Shown one piece after another: positions 17,534-26,146 of a DNA stretch of 64,000 bases; positions within the stretch are counted from its first letter, which is position 1; every line of letters begins with the position of its first letter. The translations under genes were made by a program, and so were the position numbers. A model generated the notes under the pieces. The model did not search any database. It had not been told where the DNA came from and saw only the letters and a program-made list of their open reading frames with translations. The stretch covers positions 1 to 64,000 of the forward strand of contig NZ_RQJW01000008.1 in NCBI RefSeq assembly GCF_004028635.1. The letters run 5' to 3'. The stretch comes from Streptomyces cyaneus. Lineage in GTDB: Bacteria; Actinomycetota; Actinomycetes; Streptomycetales; Streptomycetaceae.

Positions 17534-18007
17534 GTGAGTACGCGGACGGGCCCCACGAGGCCGCGCCGGCGCAGGTGGCTGGTGTGGTTCCTGGCCTTGT
17601 GCGTGCTGTGGACGCTCGGCGCGATCGCTTGGGCGGCCGTCGCGCTGCTCACGCCGGCCGGTGACGGTCCGCAGGAGGCAGCGGAGCGCAAGGCGGGGAT
17701 GAACCACGATCAGCATCAACCCGCGGGGCGCTATTACATACCGACGTACGCCAAGGTGGAGAAGGACGGCACCGCGGTGCTCCGGTACGAGGTGGGCGAC
17801 AGCCAGGACTCGAGCGTCAAGGACTTCCTTCGTACGTACGACATCACCGCCAAGCCGAAGCGCATCGGCCCGTCCAAGGTGACGTACTCCGACCGCTTCG
17901 GCGACGTACGGCGAACGTTCACGATCACCTACAACCCCTCGCCTGAACCTGCTGGGTACGACTACGCGCGGATCACCGTCAGAGCCAGGGGCACCGACAC
18001 AAGCTGA
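17534..18007 (+). CDS. Single-span membrane protein, N-terminus possibly frameshifted
   Basis: This 157-residue protein has a basic N-terminus (RPRRRRWLVW), one transmembrane helix (about residues 15-37) and an extracytoplasmic beta-rich domain of about 110 residues. GTG 17534 is the best start in this frame but lacks a strong ribosome site. Good sites lie upstream at ATG 17427 and 17445 in another frame, whose reading ends exactly at the GTGA here. In the present frame the bases just upstream read DELPPGPER, so one indel near 17500 would fuse the two into a longer protein. Function unknown. Confidence 0.6.
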   Translation: MSTRTGPTRPRRRRWLVWFLALCVLWTLGAIAWAAVALLTPAGDGPQEAAERKAGMNHDQHQPAGRYYIPTYAKVEKDGTAVLRYEVGDSQDSSVKDFLRTYDITAKPKRIGPSKVTYSDRFGDVRRTFTITYNPSPEPAGYDYARITVRARGTDTS

Positions 18008-18074
18008 AGCATGGTCTACGGCACGGGCGGCAGGACTCTCACCGCATCGAGAATGTGCGCGGCCCAGCCGTTCT

Positions 18075-20027
18075 CTAGCTGCTTTCCGGCCCCGCGTCCT
18101 CCGTCCGCTCGCCGTCCGCCGGGCGCGTGTCTCCCCATTCGATCCGGATCACCGCGTACGTCTCGCCGTCCCTCGGTGGCCGCGTCCAGGAACGGGTGGC
18201 GAACGTGTGCAGCCGGCCGTTCACGATTGCGTGACGCGGCAGACAGGCGCCGAACTCCCCGGTCACCGCTTCCAGCAGCGACCGTTCCACATCGGCCCAG
18301 TCTTCCGCCGCGCCGAAGAACAGGCTCGGGTCCAGCGACTGCGGTATCTCCCCGCTCTGCCGGATCTCTCCGTCCGCGTACGTGAATGCGTACTGCTCGG
18401 CACCGTCTCGCGCCACCGACAGGTGGAAGAACGGCTCCCCGTGCCGTGTCCTCAGGCCGCTCCACACCACCACCGTGCGGGTGCCCGCGCTGGCGGCCGC
18501 GGCCGGGGAGACGAACCGCCGCTGGTCGAACGGGGCGGGATCGCCGTCGAAGGCGAAGCTCCAGCCGGTGCCGGCCCGGCCGACCGCCATGCGAGCCCTG
18601 TCGTCGTAGGACGAGAACTCCCTCTGGTCGTGCAGCGATTTGCGGCGCGCCTCCCAGAAGGTCATGGGTTCGTTCAGCACGGTGTCGTCCCTGTCCGCGA
18701 GACGTCCGGGCAACTCCTCCGGCTCCACCCCCTCCACCAGGACGAAGCGGTAGGACGTGCGGTTGTTGCCCGGGTCCGGCTCCGCGAGCCACGTCAGGTC
18801 GCCCGCGTCGAGCCCCGCCGCCGGCCTCGGTGCCTCACCAGCCTGCCCGCCCCTTGGCGTGGACAGCAGCTCGCAGCCCCGCTCGGGGGTCAGCAGCGGC
18901 CCGAGCAGGGGGTCGGCCACCCATCCCAGCGGCGCCAGGTGGTCCGGTCCCAGCGGTTCCCACAGGGGCAGAGCATGCATCAGCGTCCGCCACGCCCCGT
19001 CGGTGTCTCCCCACCGCGCCAGCTCCCGCGCCCGCTCGACGGCCTCCCCGAACGGTCCGGCCGCCGTGTACCGGTACGTGCCGTTCCTCACCTGATCCAG
19101 CGTCGCGTAAGCCAGTGACACCAAGTCGTCGTCGGCGCCCCGCAGATGGAACGTCAGCGTGGAGTCGTCCCGGTACGAGTGGGCCGCGTGCTCGGCGACC
19201 AGCGGTGGCAGCAGCTCGGGCGCGTACTGCGGGTCCGTCACCAGGCCGTCGAAGTACACCATGTAGGTCTGTCCGAGCAGGCGGCGTATCTGGTCGCCCA
19301 GCCCGGCGGCCCGCGGTCTGCCGTACTCCTTGGCCTCGTCCAGCTCCTTCACAGCCCGTTCCCAGCCGCCGCGCAGCGCCTCCAGCCGGGCCTCGTCCAC
19401 CTGGGCGTCCAGCTCTCGTGTCGTGTCGTTGGCGAACGCCGGCTCCCCTTCGCTCCGGTGCGCCCGCAGGCTGTGGAACTCCCGGTACATCTCCCGCATG
19501 AACTCAAGGAAGTTCGCGTGCCGCTCGGGCGGTGCGGCCCGCCAGCTCGCCCACGTGTACACGGCCCACTCACCGTCCTCGTCCACGTCCTCGGGGTCCA
19601 AGAGGACGTGGGTGATGTCGGACTCGACGTCGAGCTGCAGCCCGCGCCGCCAGATGTCCGCCTCCTGCCGCTCTTCGGGCCCGGCGTCCTCGTCCAGGTA
19701 CTCCTCGAACATGTCCGCGAGGCCCGACTCGTTGTTGTGCCAGCGCGCGTCTTCGGTCCCCGCCAGCAGCCACACGAACCCGCCCGCGTGCCGCCACCCG
19801 TCGCTGACCCTGAGGAACTCCCGGTACGACGGGGGCATCTGTCTGCCGAGCCGCTCCTGCATGGCTGCGATCCGCTCCTCGGACGCCGGCGGGAACCCCA
19901 GCCACCGCGTCTGCCGCGCGGCCTCGTCGTCCTCGCCCTGCGTCTCGCCGTCCGGCAGGGAATCTGCCCACTCCCCGCTCCACCTGAGCAGGAAGGACCG
20001 CCAGTCGAATGCCGTGGTGTCCGTCAT
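18075..20027 (-). CDS. SMI1/KNR4 (SUKH) family protein
   Basis: This 650-residue protein has a SMI1/KNR4 fold in its first 190 residues (IAAMQERLGRQMPPSYREFL, then SDGW and the strongly acidic YLDEDAGPEE). Long regions after it show no recognised domain. SUKH proteins often act as immunity factors against polymorphic toxins but are also general scaffold domains. No toxin gene is adjacent here, and the nearest RHS toxin is 19 kb away. ATG 20027 begins at MTDTTAFDW; the ten upstream residues are dispensable. Confidence 0.8.
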   Translation of the reverse strand: MTDTTAFDWRSFLLRWSGEWADSLPDGETQGEDDEAARQTRWLGFPPASEERIAAMQERLGRQMPPSYREFLRVSDGWRHAGGFVWLLAGTEDARWHNNESGLADMFEEYLDEDAGPEERQEADIWRRGLQLDVESDITHVLLDPEDVDEDGEWAVYTWASWRAAPPERHANFLEFMREMYREFHSLRAHRSEGEPAFANDTTRELDAQVDEARLEALRGGWERAVKELDEAKEYGRPRAAGLGDQIRRLLGQTYMVYFDGLVTDPQYAPELLPPLVAEHAAHSYRDDSTLTFHLRGADDDLVSLAYATLDQVRNGTYRYTAAGPFGEAVERARELARWGDTDGAWRTLMHALPLWEPLGPDHLAPLGWVADPLLGPLLTPERGCELLSTPRGGQAGEAPRPAAGLDAGDLTWLAEPDPGNNRTSYRFVLVEGVEPEELPGRLADRDDTVLNEPMTFWEARRKSLHDQREFSSYDDRARMAVGRAGTGWSFAFDGDPAPFDQRRFVSPAAAASAGTRTVVVWSGLRTRHGEPFFHLSVARDGAEQYAFTYADGEIRQSGEIPQSLDPSLFFGAAEDWADVERSLLEAVTGEFGACLPRHAIVNGRLHTFATRSWTRPPRDGETYAVIRIEWGDTRPADGERTEDAGPESS

Positions 20028-20400
20028 GAGTCCGATGCTGCCACCCGCCACTGACATCGCTGCGCTGCTCGCTGCGGCCCACGGGACCCTCCCTACGCGA
20101 GCGGCACGGCAGCCTGCTTGCCCACTCGACCCCGGTCTGACGTGCCGTGGCGGAAGAACCGGCGAACCTGCACACCGTTCACCGAGTGGTCATACGAGAC
20201 CTGAGCGGCCGTCACGTTCGCACGATGCTGAGCGGCTTGGCGTGGGCGTTGTCGCTCAGGGGGGCGGGGCGCAACCCTGGTGCGCGGAGCGGGAGGGCGG
20301 ACTGTGTGAGGGCATTGACGCATTTCTTGGTCAGATCATCACACCGGTGAAGTTGGTCCTCGTGATGCGGCCCGACCCTGGCTCCTCTCAGTGGCTGGGT
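20028..20400. other. Intergenic, no gene seen
   Basis: This is the 5' side of a 490-bp gap between the divergent SMI1 and small-peptide genes. Reading frames here are short and not protein-like. A TTGACG at about 20312 is the only -35-like hexamer noticed. Confidence 0.5.
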
Positions 20401-20465
20401 CACGTGCGGCATGTTTGGATCACGTGCGTGGTGGGGGCGCCTGCAACGGTTCCTCGTCCCAGGAA
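20401..20465. promoter_or_regulatory. Paired CACGTG boxes and dyad before the small-peptide gene
   Basis: CACGTG palindromes at 20401-20406 and 20421-20426 are exactly 20 bp apart, about two helical turns. A TTCCT/AGGAA inverted repeat follows at 20450-20465. They lie 52-117 bp before the peptide start, a likely regulatory position. The binding protein is unknown. Confidence 0.45.
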
Positions 20466-20517
20466 TCGGGCGTACACCACCGTTGAACATGAGCTAACTC
20501 GAAGGGAACCGCTCCCC

Positions 20518-20751
20518 ATGAACCTCAGCCCCCAGGTGAACACCGCCGAGCTGTCCGACGCTGTCCTGGACAACGTCTCCGGCGGTCTCGCGGCCGGCGC
20601 CTCCGGCGCCCTCGCGGGCAGCCTCTCCGGCGCTCTCGCCGGTCACCTCCACGCCGAGACCCCGCTCGGTTCCGTCTGCGCCGACCTGGCTGGTGCCGTC
20701 TCGGCCGAGGGTGCCGCGGCGGGCCTGCACGTCGCTGCCGTCAGCCTCTGA
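20518..20751 (+). CDS. Small peptide with double-glycine-type leader (RiPP/bacteriocin precursor-like)
   Basis: This 77-residue peptide starts MNLSPQVNTAELSDAVLD and reaches a Val-Ser-Gly-Gly at residues 20-23, a classic double-glycine leader as in type-2 lanthipeptide and class II bacteriocin precursors. The predicted core (24-77) is Ala/Gly/Ser-rich. It has small-residue zipper repeats (GASGALAGSLSGALAG), then a more polar segment with one Cys and several Ser/Thr. A GAAGGGA ribosome site precedes the ATG. No LanM, radical-SAM, YcaO or C39-peptidase exporter gene is adjacent, so maturation would be in trans or absent. A plain secreted or structural Gly-zipper peptide is the alternative. Confidence 0.75.
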   Translation: MNLSPQVNTAELSDAVLDNVSGGLAAGASGALAGSLSGALAGHLHAETPLGSVCADLAGAVSAEGAAAGLHVAAVSL

Positions 20752-21259
20752 CGACACACCCTGCCCCGGGCCCGCGATCCCTTGCACGTGTCGGTTGATT
20801 CAGCGTTCTGATCGCTGCGCCCCGCCGAGTTGCTGACGCCGTTGGCGAATTCGGGGGTGTGACTCCGCCCTGCCGGTCCCATCCGGTGGGGCGGAGCGGG
20901 GGACGAAAGCCTGCAGAAGCGGTTTGGCGAGTCGCCCCCGTTTCGGCCCGCGTGCTGCTCGTCCATGCTGCTCGTCCATGCTGCTCGTCCTGTCCGCGCG
21001 GCGGATCATCCGCGTTCGACGGCAAACGGCCCGTGCACAAGCACGTTGATCGCGTCCGGGAGACTCTCCTCACCGGCCTGAGCAAGCGGGGCAAGGCGCT
21101 GCGTGCTGATGCGACCGGGCCTCATCGACCAAGCCCCAACGCGGTGTCCCGTGCCGCCGGGTGACCCTGCTCGGCGATGTCCCGGAGCAGAGGGGCCACG
21201 ACCGCAGCCGCCGGAAACGCGCCCAGGAGTGGCGGCTGGTGTGGCTGCCGGACAGCCGT
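20752..21259. other. Intergenic with 13-bp tandem repeat; no convincing gene
   Basis: A 13-bp unit (TGCTGCTCGTCCA) is repeated nearly three times at 20953-20990. Frames open through the region have no recognisable protein features. The right end merges into an ISL3 transposase remnant. Confidence 0.5.
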
Positions 21260-21570
21260 TTACCGCCCCAGCGTCACGTGGACGCGACGTGGCACGACAC
21301 TCTGTTGACCGATCGGGAGATCTTTCAGCTTGCGCCGGTACGAGTCATGCACCCGGTCCGAAAGCCGACCGCAGTCCGGACACGCCGCGCCCACCGCCCG
21401 GCGTCTCGCCACGATGTCGACCGTGCGAAGGCTGACCGTCAGGTCCGCACAGACCTGATGGAGCGTCATTACCTCCTGCCCGGCGGCGAGGCGTACGCAG
21501 GGACGTCACCTCGGATGGAGCCGTACGAGAAGACGGTCGACGCCGGCCCCGAGCACCGCAGGCCGACGAC
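21260..21570 (-). pseudogene. ISL3-family transposase N-terminal remnant
   Basis: The minus strand encodes CPDCGRLSDRVHDSYRRK followed by LKDLPIGQQSVV, the N-terminal zinc-finger region of ISL3 transposases. In a second frame just upstream it reads VDRLLVRLHPR, also typical of the family N-terminus. A frameshift separates the two, and the DDE domain is missing, so the copy is dead. A different ISL3 remnant in the opposite orientation lies at 24.5-25.0 kb. Confidence 0.75.
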
Positions 21571-21597
21571 ACCGATGCGAGGGACCGGCGGCCTCTG

Positions 21598-21981
21598 TCA
21601 GCTGCTGAAGGACCAAGAGCCGAAGCGGCCCCACGCGATGAAGATGGCAAGCGCGAGATAGACCGTGTTCAGGAGCACCAGTTTGGACTGACCGAGGCGG
21701 CCGTGGGTGATCACGGCGCCGACCATGAGGGCGGTCCAGCAGGCAGCCGTCACCGGCACCATGACCGGTGCGATGTCGAGCACAGCGGGCAGGATCAGGC
21801 CGATCGCGGCCAGGAGTTCGAGGACCCCGAGAGTCTTGATGAAGCCGGTGCTCGCGTCCTGCGTCCATTCCCCGCCGTGCTGCGCGGCCAGTCTCGCCTT
21901 GGGGATGAAGGTCTTGCTGATGCCGCCGGCCAGGGCGACCGCGGTCAGCAGTCCGGCGGCGATCCAAGCAGTGAGGTTCAT
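21598..21981 (-). CDS. DoxX-like membrane protein
   Basis: This 127-residue membrane protein has four hydrophobic helices and the DoxX-family features LAGGISKTF near the N-terminus and TLGVLELLAAIGLILP in helix 2. DoxX proteins are small membrane components tied to quinone or thiol redox and detoxification in various bacteria; no enzymatic site is evident here. It is the last gene of a three-gene minus-strand operon (NTF2-like, NmrA-like, DoxX) with short gaps, divergent from a LysR regulator. Confidence 0.85.
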   Translation of the reverse strand: MNLTAWIAAGLLTAVALAGGISKTFIPKARLAAQHGGEWTQDASTGFIKTLGVLELLAAIGLILPAVLDIAPVMVPVTAACWTALMVGAVITHGRLGQSKLVLLNTVYLALAIFIAWGRFGSWSFSS

Positions 21982-22038
21982 GGGTGGACTCCCCGTCTTG
22001 TGTGAGGTGAGTGCGGTGTCGTGGGAATCGGCGGCGAA

Positions 22039-22881
22039 TCAGCCGCCGAAGGCGGGTGCGTTGTCGCGTGCCCAGTCGGCGAAGGTGCGCGCGGGTCGGC
22101 CCAGCAGGTCTTCCACGGTGCTGGTGGTGGGCCCTGGGCGGTGGGCGTAGTCGGCCAGGGAGCCGAGCAGGCGGTCGGGGACCTCCTCGGGCAGCCCTTG
22201 CGCGAGCATGCCGTGGCGTATGTGCTCCGGCGGGAGCTCCTGGAAGGACAGCGCCCGGCCGAGGGCGGCGCCGATGAGGTGCACCTTCTCAACCTGGTCC
22301 AGTGACTGTGGCCCGGTCAGCGTATGGATCGCCCCCGGGGGAACGCCGCCGCAGAGGGCGCGTGCGGCGACCGCCGCGATGTCGGTTTCGTGAATGGGTG
22401 AGGTCGCGGCTCGGCCGTACGCGCCGCGCACCACGTCACCGGACCTGGTCTGCGGTGCCCAGGCCAGTGCATTGGCCGCGAAGTCGGCCAGGCGCAGGAC
22501 CGTCCAGTCCAGGCCGGAACTGCTGACGAGGTCCTCGGCATGCTGGAACTGCGCGGCGAAGCGGGCTTCCCCCGCGGGATACTCCACGGTGGTGGCCGAC
22601 AGCAGCACCACACGCTGCACGCCCTGCCTGACGGCGAGCCGCAGGAGTTCGCCAAGTCCCGGGCCGGTGGCGCGCGGGCTGATCTGCAGGGCCTCCACTC
22701 CTTCCAGCGCCGCCTCGATCCACTGTGGGCGAAACAGGTCGCCGCTGACGGCTTGGACGCCGTCCGGGAGCGCGGCCGAGCCGGGACCGCGCGTGACCGC
22801 AGTGATGGCCGTGCTCTCCTGCAACAGCAGGTTCATCACCTGACGCCCGACGACGCCATTGGCTCCAGTTATCAGGATCAT
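22039..22881 (-). CDS. NmrA-like NAD(P)-binding reductase/sensor
   Basis: This 280-residue atypical short-chain dehydrogenase of the NmrA/QOR2 type has the N-terminal Rossmann motif ITGANGVVGRQV, then LSATTVEYP. It has no clear YxxxK catalytic pair. Members bind NAD(P)(H) and act as quinone reductases or redox sensors. Middle gene of the operon controlled by the divergent LysR regulator; the neighbours DoxX and NTF2-like fit a redox or detoxification module. Confidence 0.88.
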   Translation of the reverse strand: MILITGANGVVGRQVMNLLLQESTAITAVTRGPGSAALPDGVQAVSGDLFRPQWIEAALEGVEALQISPRATGPGLGELLRLAVRQGVQRVVLLSATTVEYPAGEARFAAQFQHAEDLVSSSGLDWTVLRLADFAANALAWAPQTRSGDVVRGAYGRAATSPIHETDIAAVAARALCGGVPPGAIHTLTGPQSLDQVEKVHLIGAALGRALSFQELPPEHIRHGMLAQGLPEEVPDRLLGSLADYAHRPGPTTSTVEDLLGRPARTFADWARDNAPAFGG

Positions 22882-22971
22882 GACAGTTACTCCTCTACTC
22901 GATGCTGAGTTCGGTTGATGCGGAGGGTGGAGGCATGCGCATGCACCTCCCGGTCGGCCCGTCGGTGGTCG

Positions 22972-23430
22972 TCAGACGCGCCTGTGCCCCACGTGCCGGG
23001 GCGGTGAGCCCGTAAGCGGGGTGGAGTCGAGGTACCTGACCTCGTAGATGCGTTCGCTGAACTTCCAGCCCTCGGACGTGCGCTGGTAACGGTCGTGATA
23101 GAGCGCGTAGTTCAGGTGCGAGCTGCCGTCGTGCATACGCCCGAATTCCTGGATGTACACGCGCCCGGCCGCGGTGTCGCCGTCGAGCCGGATGACGCCG
23201 GGGTGGACGTTCTGCACGAAGAACTCCCACAGCCCTTGCCCCCACTCGATCCCCGCACGGATCTCCTCGCGGCCGACGAACTCCTTGTCGATGTGCGGCC
23301 ATCGCATGGCGCCGTCGGGAGTGAACAGCGAGGCGACGCGGTCGAAGTCGCGCATCATCACAGCGTCGGTGACCTCGGCGCGCAGCCCCTCGATCTCGAA
23401 GCGATCGACGACGGCCTGCATAACGCTCAT
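22972..23430 (-). CDS. Nuclear transport factor 2 (SnoaL-like) family protein
   Basis: This 152-residue cone-shaped alpha+beta barrel protein shows MMRDFDRVASLFTPDGAMRWP and VHPGVIRLDGDTAAGRVY, typical of SnoaL-4 domains, which bind or transform small hydrophobic ligands. It is the first gene of the minus-strand operon, 135 bp from the divergent LysR start. The specific activity cannot be read from sequence. Confidence 0.88.
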   Translation of the reverse strand: MSVMQAVVDRFEIEGLRAEVTDAVMMRDFDRVASLFTPDGAMRWPHIDKEFVGREEIRAGIEWGQGLWEFFVQNVHPGVIRLDGDTAAGRVYIQEFGRMHDGSSHLNYALYHDRYQRTSEGWKFSERIYEVRYLDSTPLTGSPPRHVGHRRV

Positions 23431-23546
23431 CGGATTTCCCTGCCTTATCGATGCGTCAGTCAGGCGTCTGCCGCCTGCCCGGTGGGTGACGTATCCAGAA
23501 TCGATGCAGGTCAGCGGCGGAACAATGTAGAGTCCGTGGAGCTATC

Positions 23547-23564
23547 CATAACGTGGGAGTTATG
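23547..23564. promoter_or_regulatory. LysR-box-like dyad overlapping the regulator leader
   Basis: CATAAC at 23547-23552 and GTTATG at 23559-23564 form an inverted repeat with a six-base spacer, ending two bases before the LysR start codon. The position suits autoregulation and control of the divergent operon, as is usual for LysR proteins. Confidence 0.5.
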
Positions 23565-23565
23565 T

Positions 23566-24456
23566 ATGGAGCTGCGCGACATCGAGATCTTCCTGACACT
23601 GGCCGAAGAGCTGCACTTCGGCCGCACCGCCGAACGGCTTCACGTGTCCCAGGCCCGCGTCAGCCAGGCCATCCGCAGACAAGAACGCCGCCTCGGCGTG
23701 GCCCTGTTCGATCGCACCAGCCGACGCGTGGCCCTGACCCCTGTCGGCCGACGCCTGCGTGAAGACCTTCAGCAGGCCCTCGACCTCCTCCACGCAGGAC
23801 TCGCCCGCGCCCAAGCAGCCGGCCCGGGCGCGGGCCGGACCCTGCGGCTGGGCGTCTTCGGCCACGCCGGACACGAACTACGGCCCCTCGTCGACGCGTT
23901 CCGCACCCGCTACCCCGGCAGCGACATCGAGTTCCGCGAAATCAACGGCAACGACGCGTTCACCGCCCTGCGCACCGGAGAGCACGACGCGCACGTGCTG
24001 TGGCTGCCCGTCGCCGAACCGGACCTCACCGTCGGCCCCACCGTGCTCACCGGAGGCCGCGTGCTGGCCGTGGCCGCAGACCATCCGCTCGCCCGACGCG
24101 GCACCGCGTCCCTGGAAGACCTCGCCGACAACCACGTCGTCGACCTCGGCCCCGAAGCCCCCGAGTACTGGGTCGCCTCCATGGTCCCCACCCGCACCCC
24201 GCTCGGCCGCCGTATCCCCCGCGGGCCCGCCGCGCGGACCTTCCACGAGATCCTCTCCCTGGTCGCTGCCGGACGCTGCGTCCACCCGCTGGGCGAAATC
24301 GCCGCGCGCTACAACAAGCCCCCCGGCATCGTCTTCCTGCCCCTCCACGACGCCCCCACCCTCGAATGGGCGCTCACCTGGCGCACCACCGCTGACAGCC
24401 CCACCATCCGAGCACTGGCCCAAACCGCCGCCGACCTCGGCCCCATCACACTGTGA
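23566..24456 (+). CDS. LysR family transcriptional regulator
   Basis: This 296-residue LysR-type activator has an N-terminal helix-turn-helix (LRDIEIFLTLAEELHFGR, then RLHVSQARVSQAIRRQE and LFDRTSRRVALTP) and a two-lobed effector domain (LRLGVFGHAG to GRCVHPLGEIAARY). Start ATG 23566 is exactly at the usual LysR N-terminus. It is divergent from the NTF2/NmrA/DoxX operon, its probable target. Ligand unknown. Confidence 0.93.
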   Translation: MELRDIEIFLTLAEELHFGRTAERLHVSQARVSQAIRRQERRLGVALFDRTSRRVALTPVGRRLREDLQQALDLLHAGLARAQAAGPGAGRTLRLGVFGHAGHELRPLVDAFRTRYPGSDIEFREINGNDAFTALRTGEHDAHVLWLPVAEPDLTVGPTVLTGGRVLAVAADHPLARRGTASLEDLADNHVVDLGPEAPEYWVASMVPTRTPLGRRIPRGPAARTFHEILSLVAAGRCVHPLGEIAARYNKPPGIVFLPLHDAPTLEWALTWRTTADSPTIRALAQTAADLGPITL

Positions 24457-24539
24457 CAGCGACCGGGGAACGCCAACCTGGTATGGAACCACCCCTGTTG
24501 GATCAGCTTCAACACGCTGATTCGACTGGGGAGCTCGGG

Positions 24540-25010
24540 CCGTGGTGCGGTGTCCGCTGCGGGCCTGCTCAGAGGCGGTGTCCACCGCGCCCTGGATGAA
24601 AGGCCGTTGGTCTCCAGACGGGTCATAGTCTGGTTGCGGGTGCGCCGGTACTTCTGTGATCGGAAGGGCTGTTCCCGCAGGACGTTCGTCGAGCAGGTGC
24701 AGGGCCTGTCCGAGCGGCACCGCCGCTCCAGCACTGGGCTGACAGGCTGGCTGCGGTCGATCGCGATCGAGCTCGGAGGCCGTCCGGCCGCGCGGTTGTG
24801 CCGCCGCCTGCGGCTGGGCGCGGGCCGGACCGGCTGCTCAGGCTATTGACGGCGCCGAAGGTGCCGGACCGTGCGCCGCGGGTGCTGGGGGTGGACGAGT
24901 TCGCCTTCCGTAAGGGCTGCACCTACGGCACCGTGCTGGTCGACGTCGAGGCCGGCCGGGACCGGGCCAGCGCCTACACCAAGGCGGTCAAGGAAGCCGC
25001 CCCTCATGAC
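24540..25010 (+). pseudogene. ISL3-family transposase remnant with internal deletion
   Basis: One frame encodes WLRVRRYFCDRKGCSRRTF (zinc-binding part). After a frameshift near 24,835 another reads VLGVDEFAFRKGCTYGTVL with the first catalytic Asp. It then jumps from DVEAGR directly to DRASAYTKAVKEAAP, which in intact ISL3 enzymes is about 30 residues further on, so an in-frame deletion is present. The rest of the DDE domain is absent. Opposite orientation to the remnant at 21.3 kb. Confidence 0.75.
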
Positions 25011-25114
25011 ACGAACCGGGAGCGGAACTCGTCGACGACCTTTGCCCGCGTCCAGCTCCCGGGCGCGGGCATGCAGCTCCGGTGCAGTCAAAGGGGTTGC
25101 GTAGCCACAGTTGA

Positions 25115-25966
25115 TCACGTCCCCGACGGTCGCGGTTGTTCCGGTGGTACCGAGCTCTCGGCGGCCGCCATCCACTGGTCCAGGTCGGCCTGGGTGAACT
25201 CTGCCCACGGGGGGATCTCGGGGAGCTGGCGGAGGAGGTCGTAGGCCTGGGAGATGTTGGGGCCATGGAGGACCGGGGTATGGCAGCCGGCGATGACCTC
25301 GGCGTTCAGGCGTTGGAAGTAGTCCACGACCGTCCGGAACTTCTGGGTGTCCAGCAACGCGACCCAGGGAGAGACCAGCCGTCCGCCGAAGAATTGGCCG
25401 TCGCGGAATTCGTCCGCGGACAACGCCACTACGTCCGGCATCGGGGTGGGCACGTTTGTGGCGAAGGTGTCGACGGCCCACAGGACGCTGGTCTTCGGGT
25501 CGAAGAGGGCGCGGGTTGTTGGGTTGTCGTACAGGGGCGGTCGTTTGGCGACCAGGGTGCGGTCGCCCGCGTCGATCGTGTCGCCGTCGGTCATGAAGCG
25601 GCACCGGTTGATGGGGGTCTCCCATTCCTCGGCCATGCGGCCGATGGAGAACCATGTCGTCAGCAGGGTCGCGTTCGGGCATTCGGCGAGGACCGCCAGG
25701 AGGTTGCCGGCGTGGTCGCGGTCGTCGTGGGTGAGGAAGATCCACCGTACGTCCAGGGGATCCACGACGGACCAGGCTGCCTCCAGCCACTGGGAGCGCA
25801 CTGCGGGCGCCCCGGTGTCCACGAGGACGGGTTCGGCTCCCCGGATCACCATCGAGTTCATCGGAAAGTGGCCGACCGGCGGGGCCTCGAGGGCCCACGG
25901 GATGACGAACGTCTCCTCGGCGATCTTGTACGGCTGCAGAAGGTTGAACGTTTCCATGGTTGGCAT
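25115..25966 (-). CDS. MBL-fold metallo-hydrolase
   Basis: This 283-residue metallo-beta-lactamase-fold protein has the metal-binding HDDRDH motif (LTHDDRDHAGN, a variant of HxHxDH), an Asp in VLWAVDTFATN and a terminal GCHTPVL. The sequence resembles the beta-lactamase domain of flavodiiron-type and other oxygen-binding MBL proteins, but no flavodoxin domain follows, so the reaction is uncertain. The gene stands alone between an ISL3 and another transposase scrap. Start ATG 25966 or the ATG three codons later both fit. Confidence 0.85.
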   Translation of the reverse strand: MPTMETFNLLQPYKIAEETFVIPWALEAPPVGHFPMNSMVIRGAEPVLVDTGAPAVRSQWLEAAWSVVDPLDVRWIFLTHDDRDHAGNLLAVLAECPNATLLTTWFSIGRMAEEWETPINRCRFMTDGDTIDAGDRTLVAKRPPLYDNPTTRALFDPKTSVLWAVDTFATNVPTPMPDVVALSADEFRDGQFFGGRLVSPWVALLDTQKFRTVVDYFQRLNAEVIAGCHTPVLHGPNISQAYDLLRQLPEIPPWAEFTQADLDQWMAAAESSVPPEQPRPSGT

Positions 25967-26146
25967 CGCTGCTCTCCCTAGGACGGAGTCGCCGCAGCAT
26001 CCATGAATCCAGTGCAGCCCCGTGGCGGGCCGTCGTCAAACGCAGAACCTTCATGAGTCCTCGTTGGTGTGCTGACGGGGTGGTGGGCGCCGGGTTCCAC
26101 TTTCCGGTGTGGTGGTGCGGATCGTTGGGGCGGTCGGTGGGGCTGG

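Noticed and set aside
18075..20027. SMI1/KNR4 protein as immunity to the RHS toxin
   Set aside because: It is 19 kb from the toxin with many unrelated genes between, and on the other strand.
20518..20751. Complete lanthipeptide cluster around the small peptide
   Set aside because: No LanM, dehydratase, cyclase or peptidase-exporter is present in the window; the ABC transporter at 30.8 kb lacks a C39 domain and is 10 kb away.
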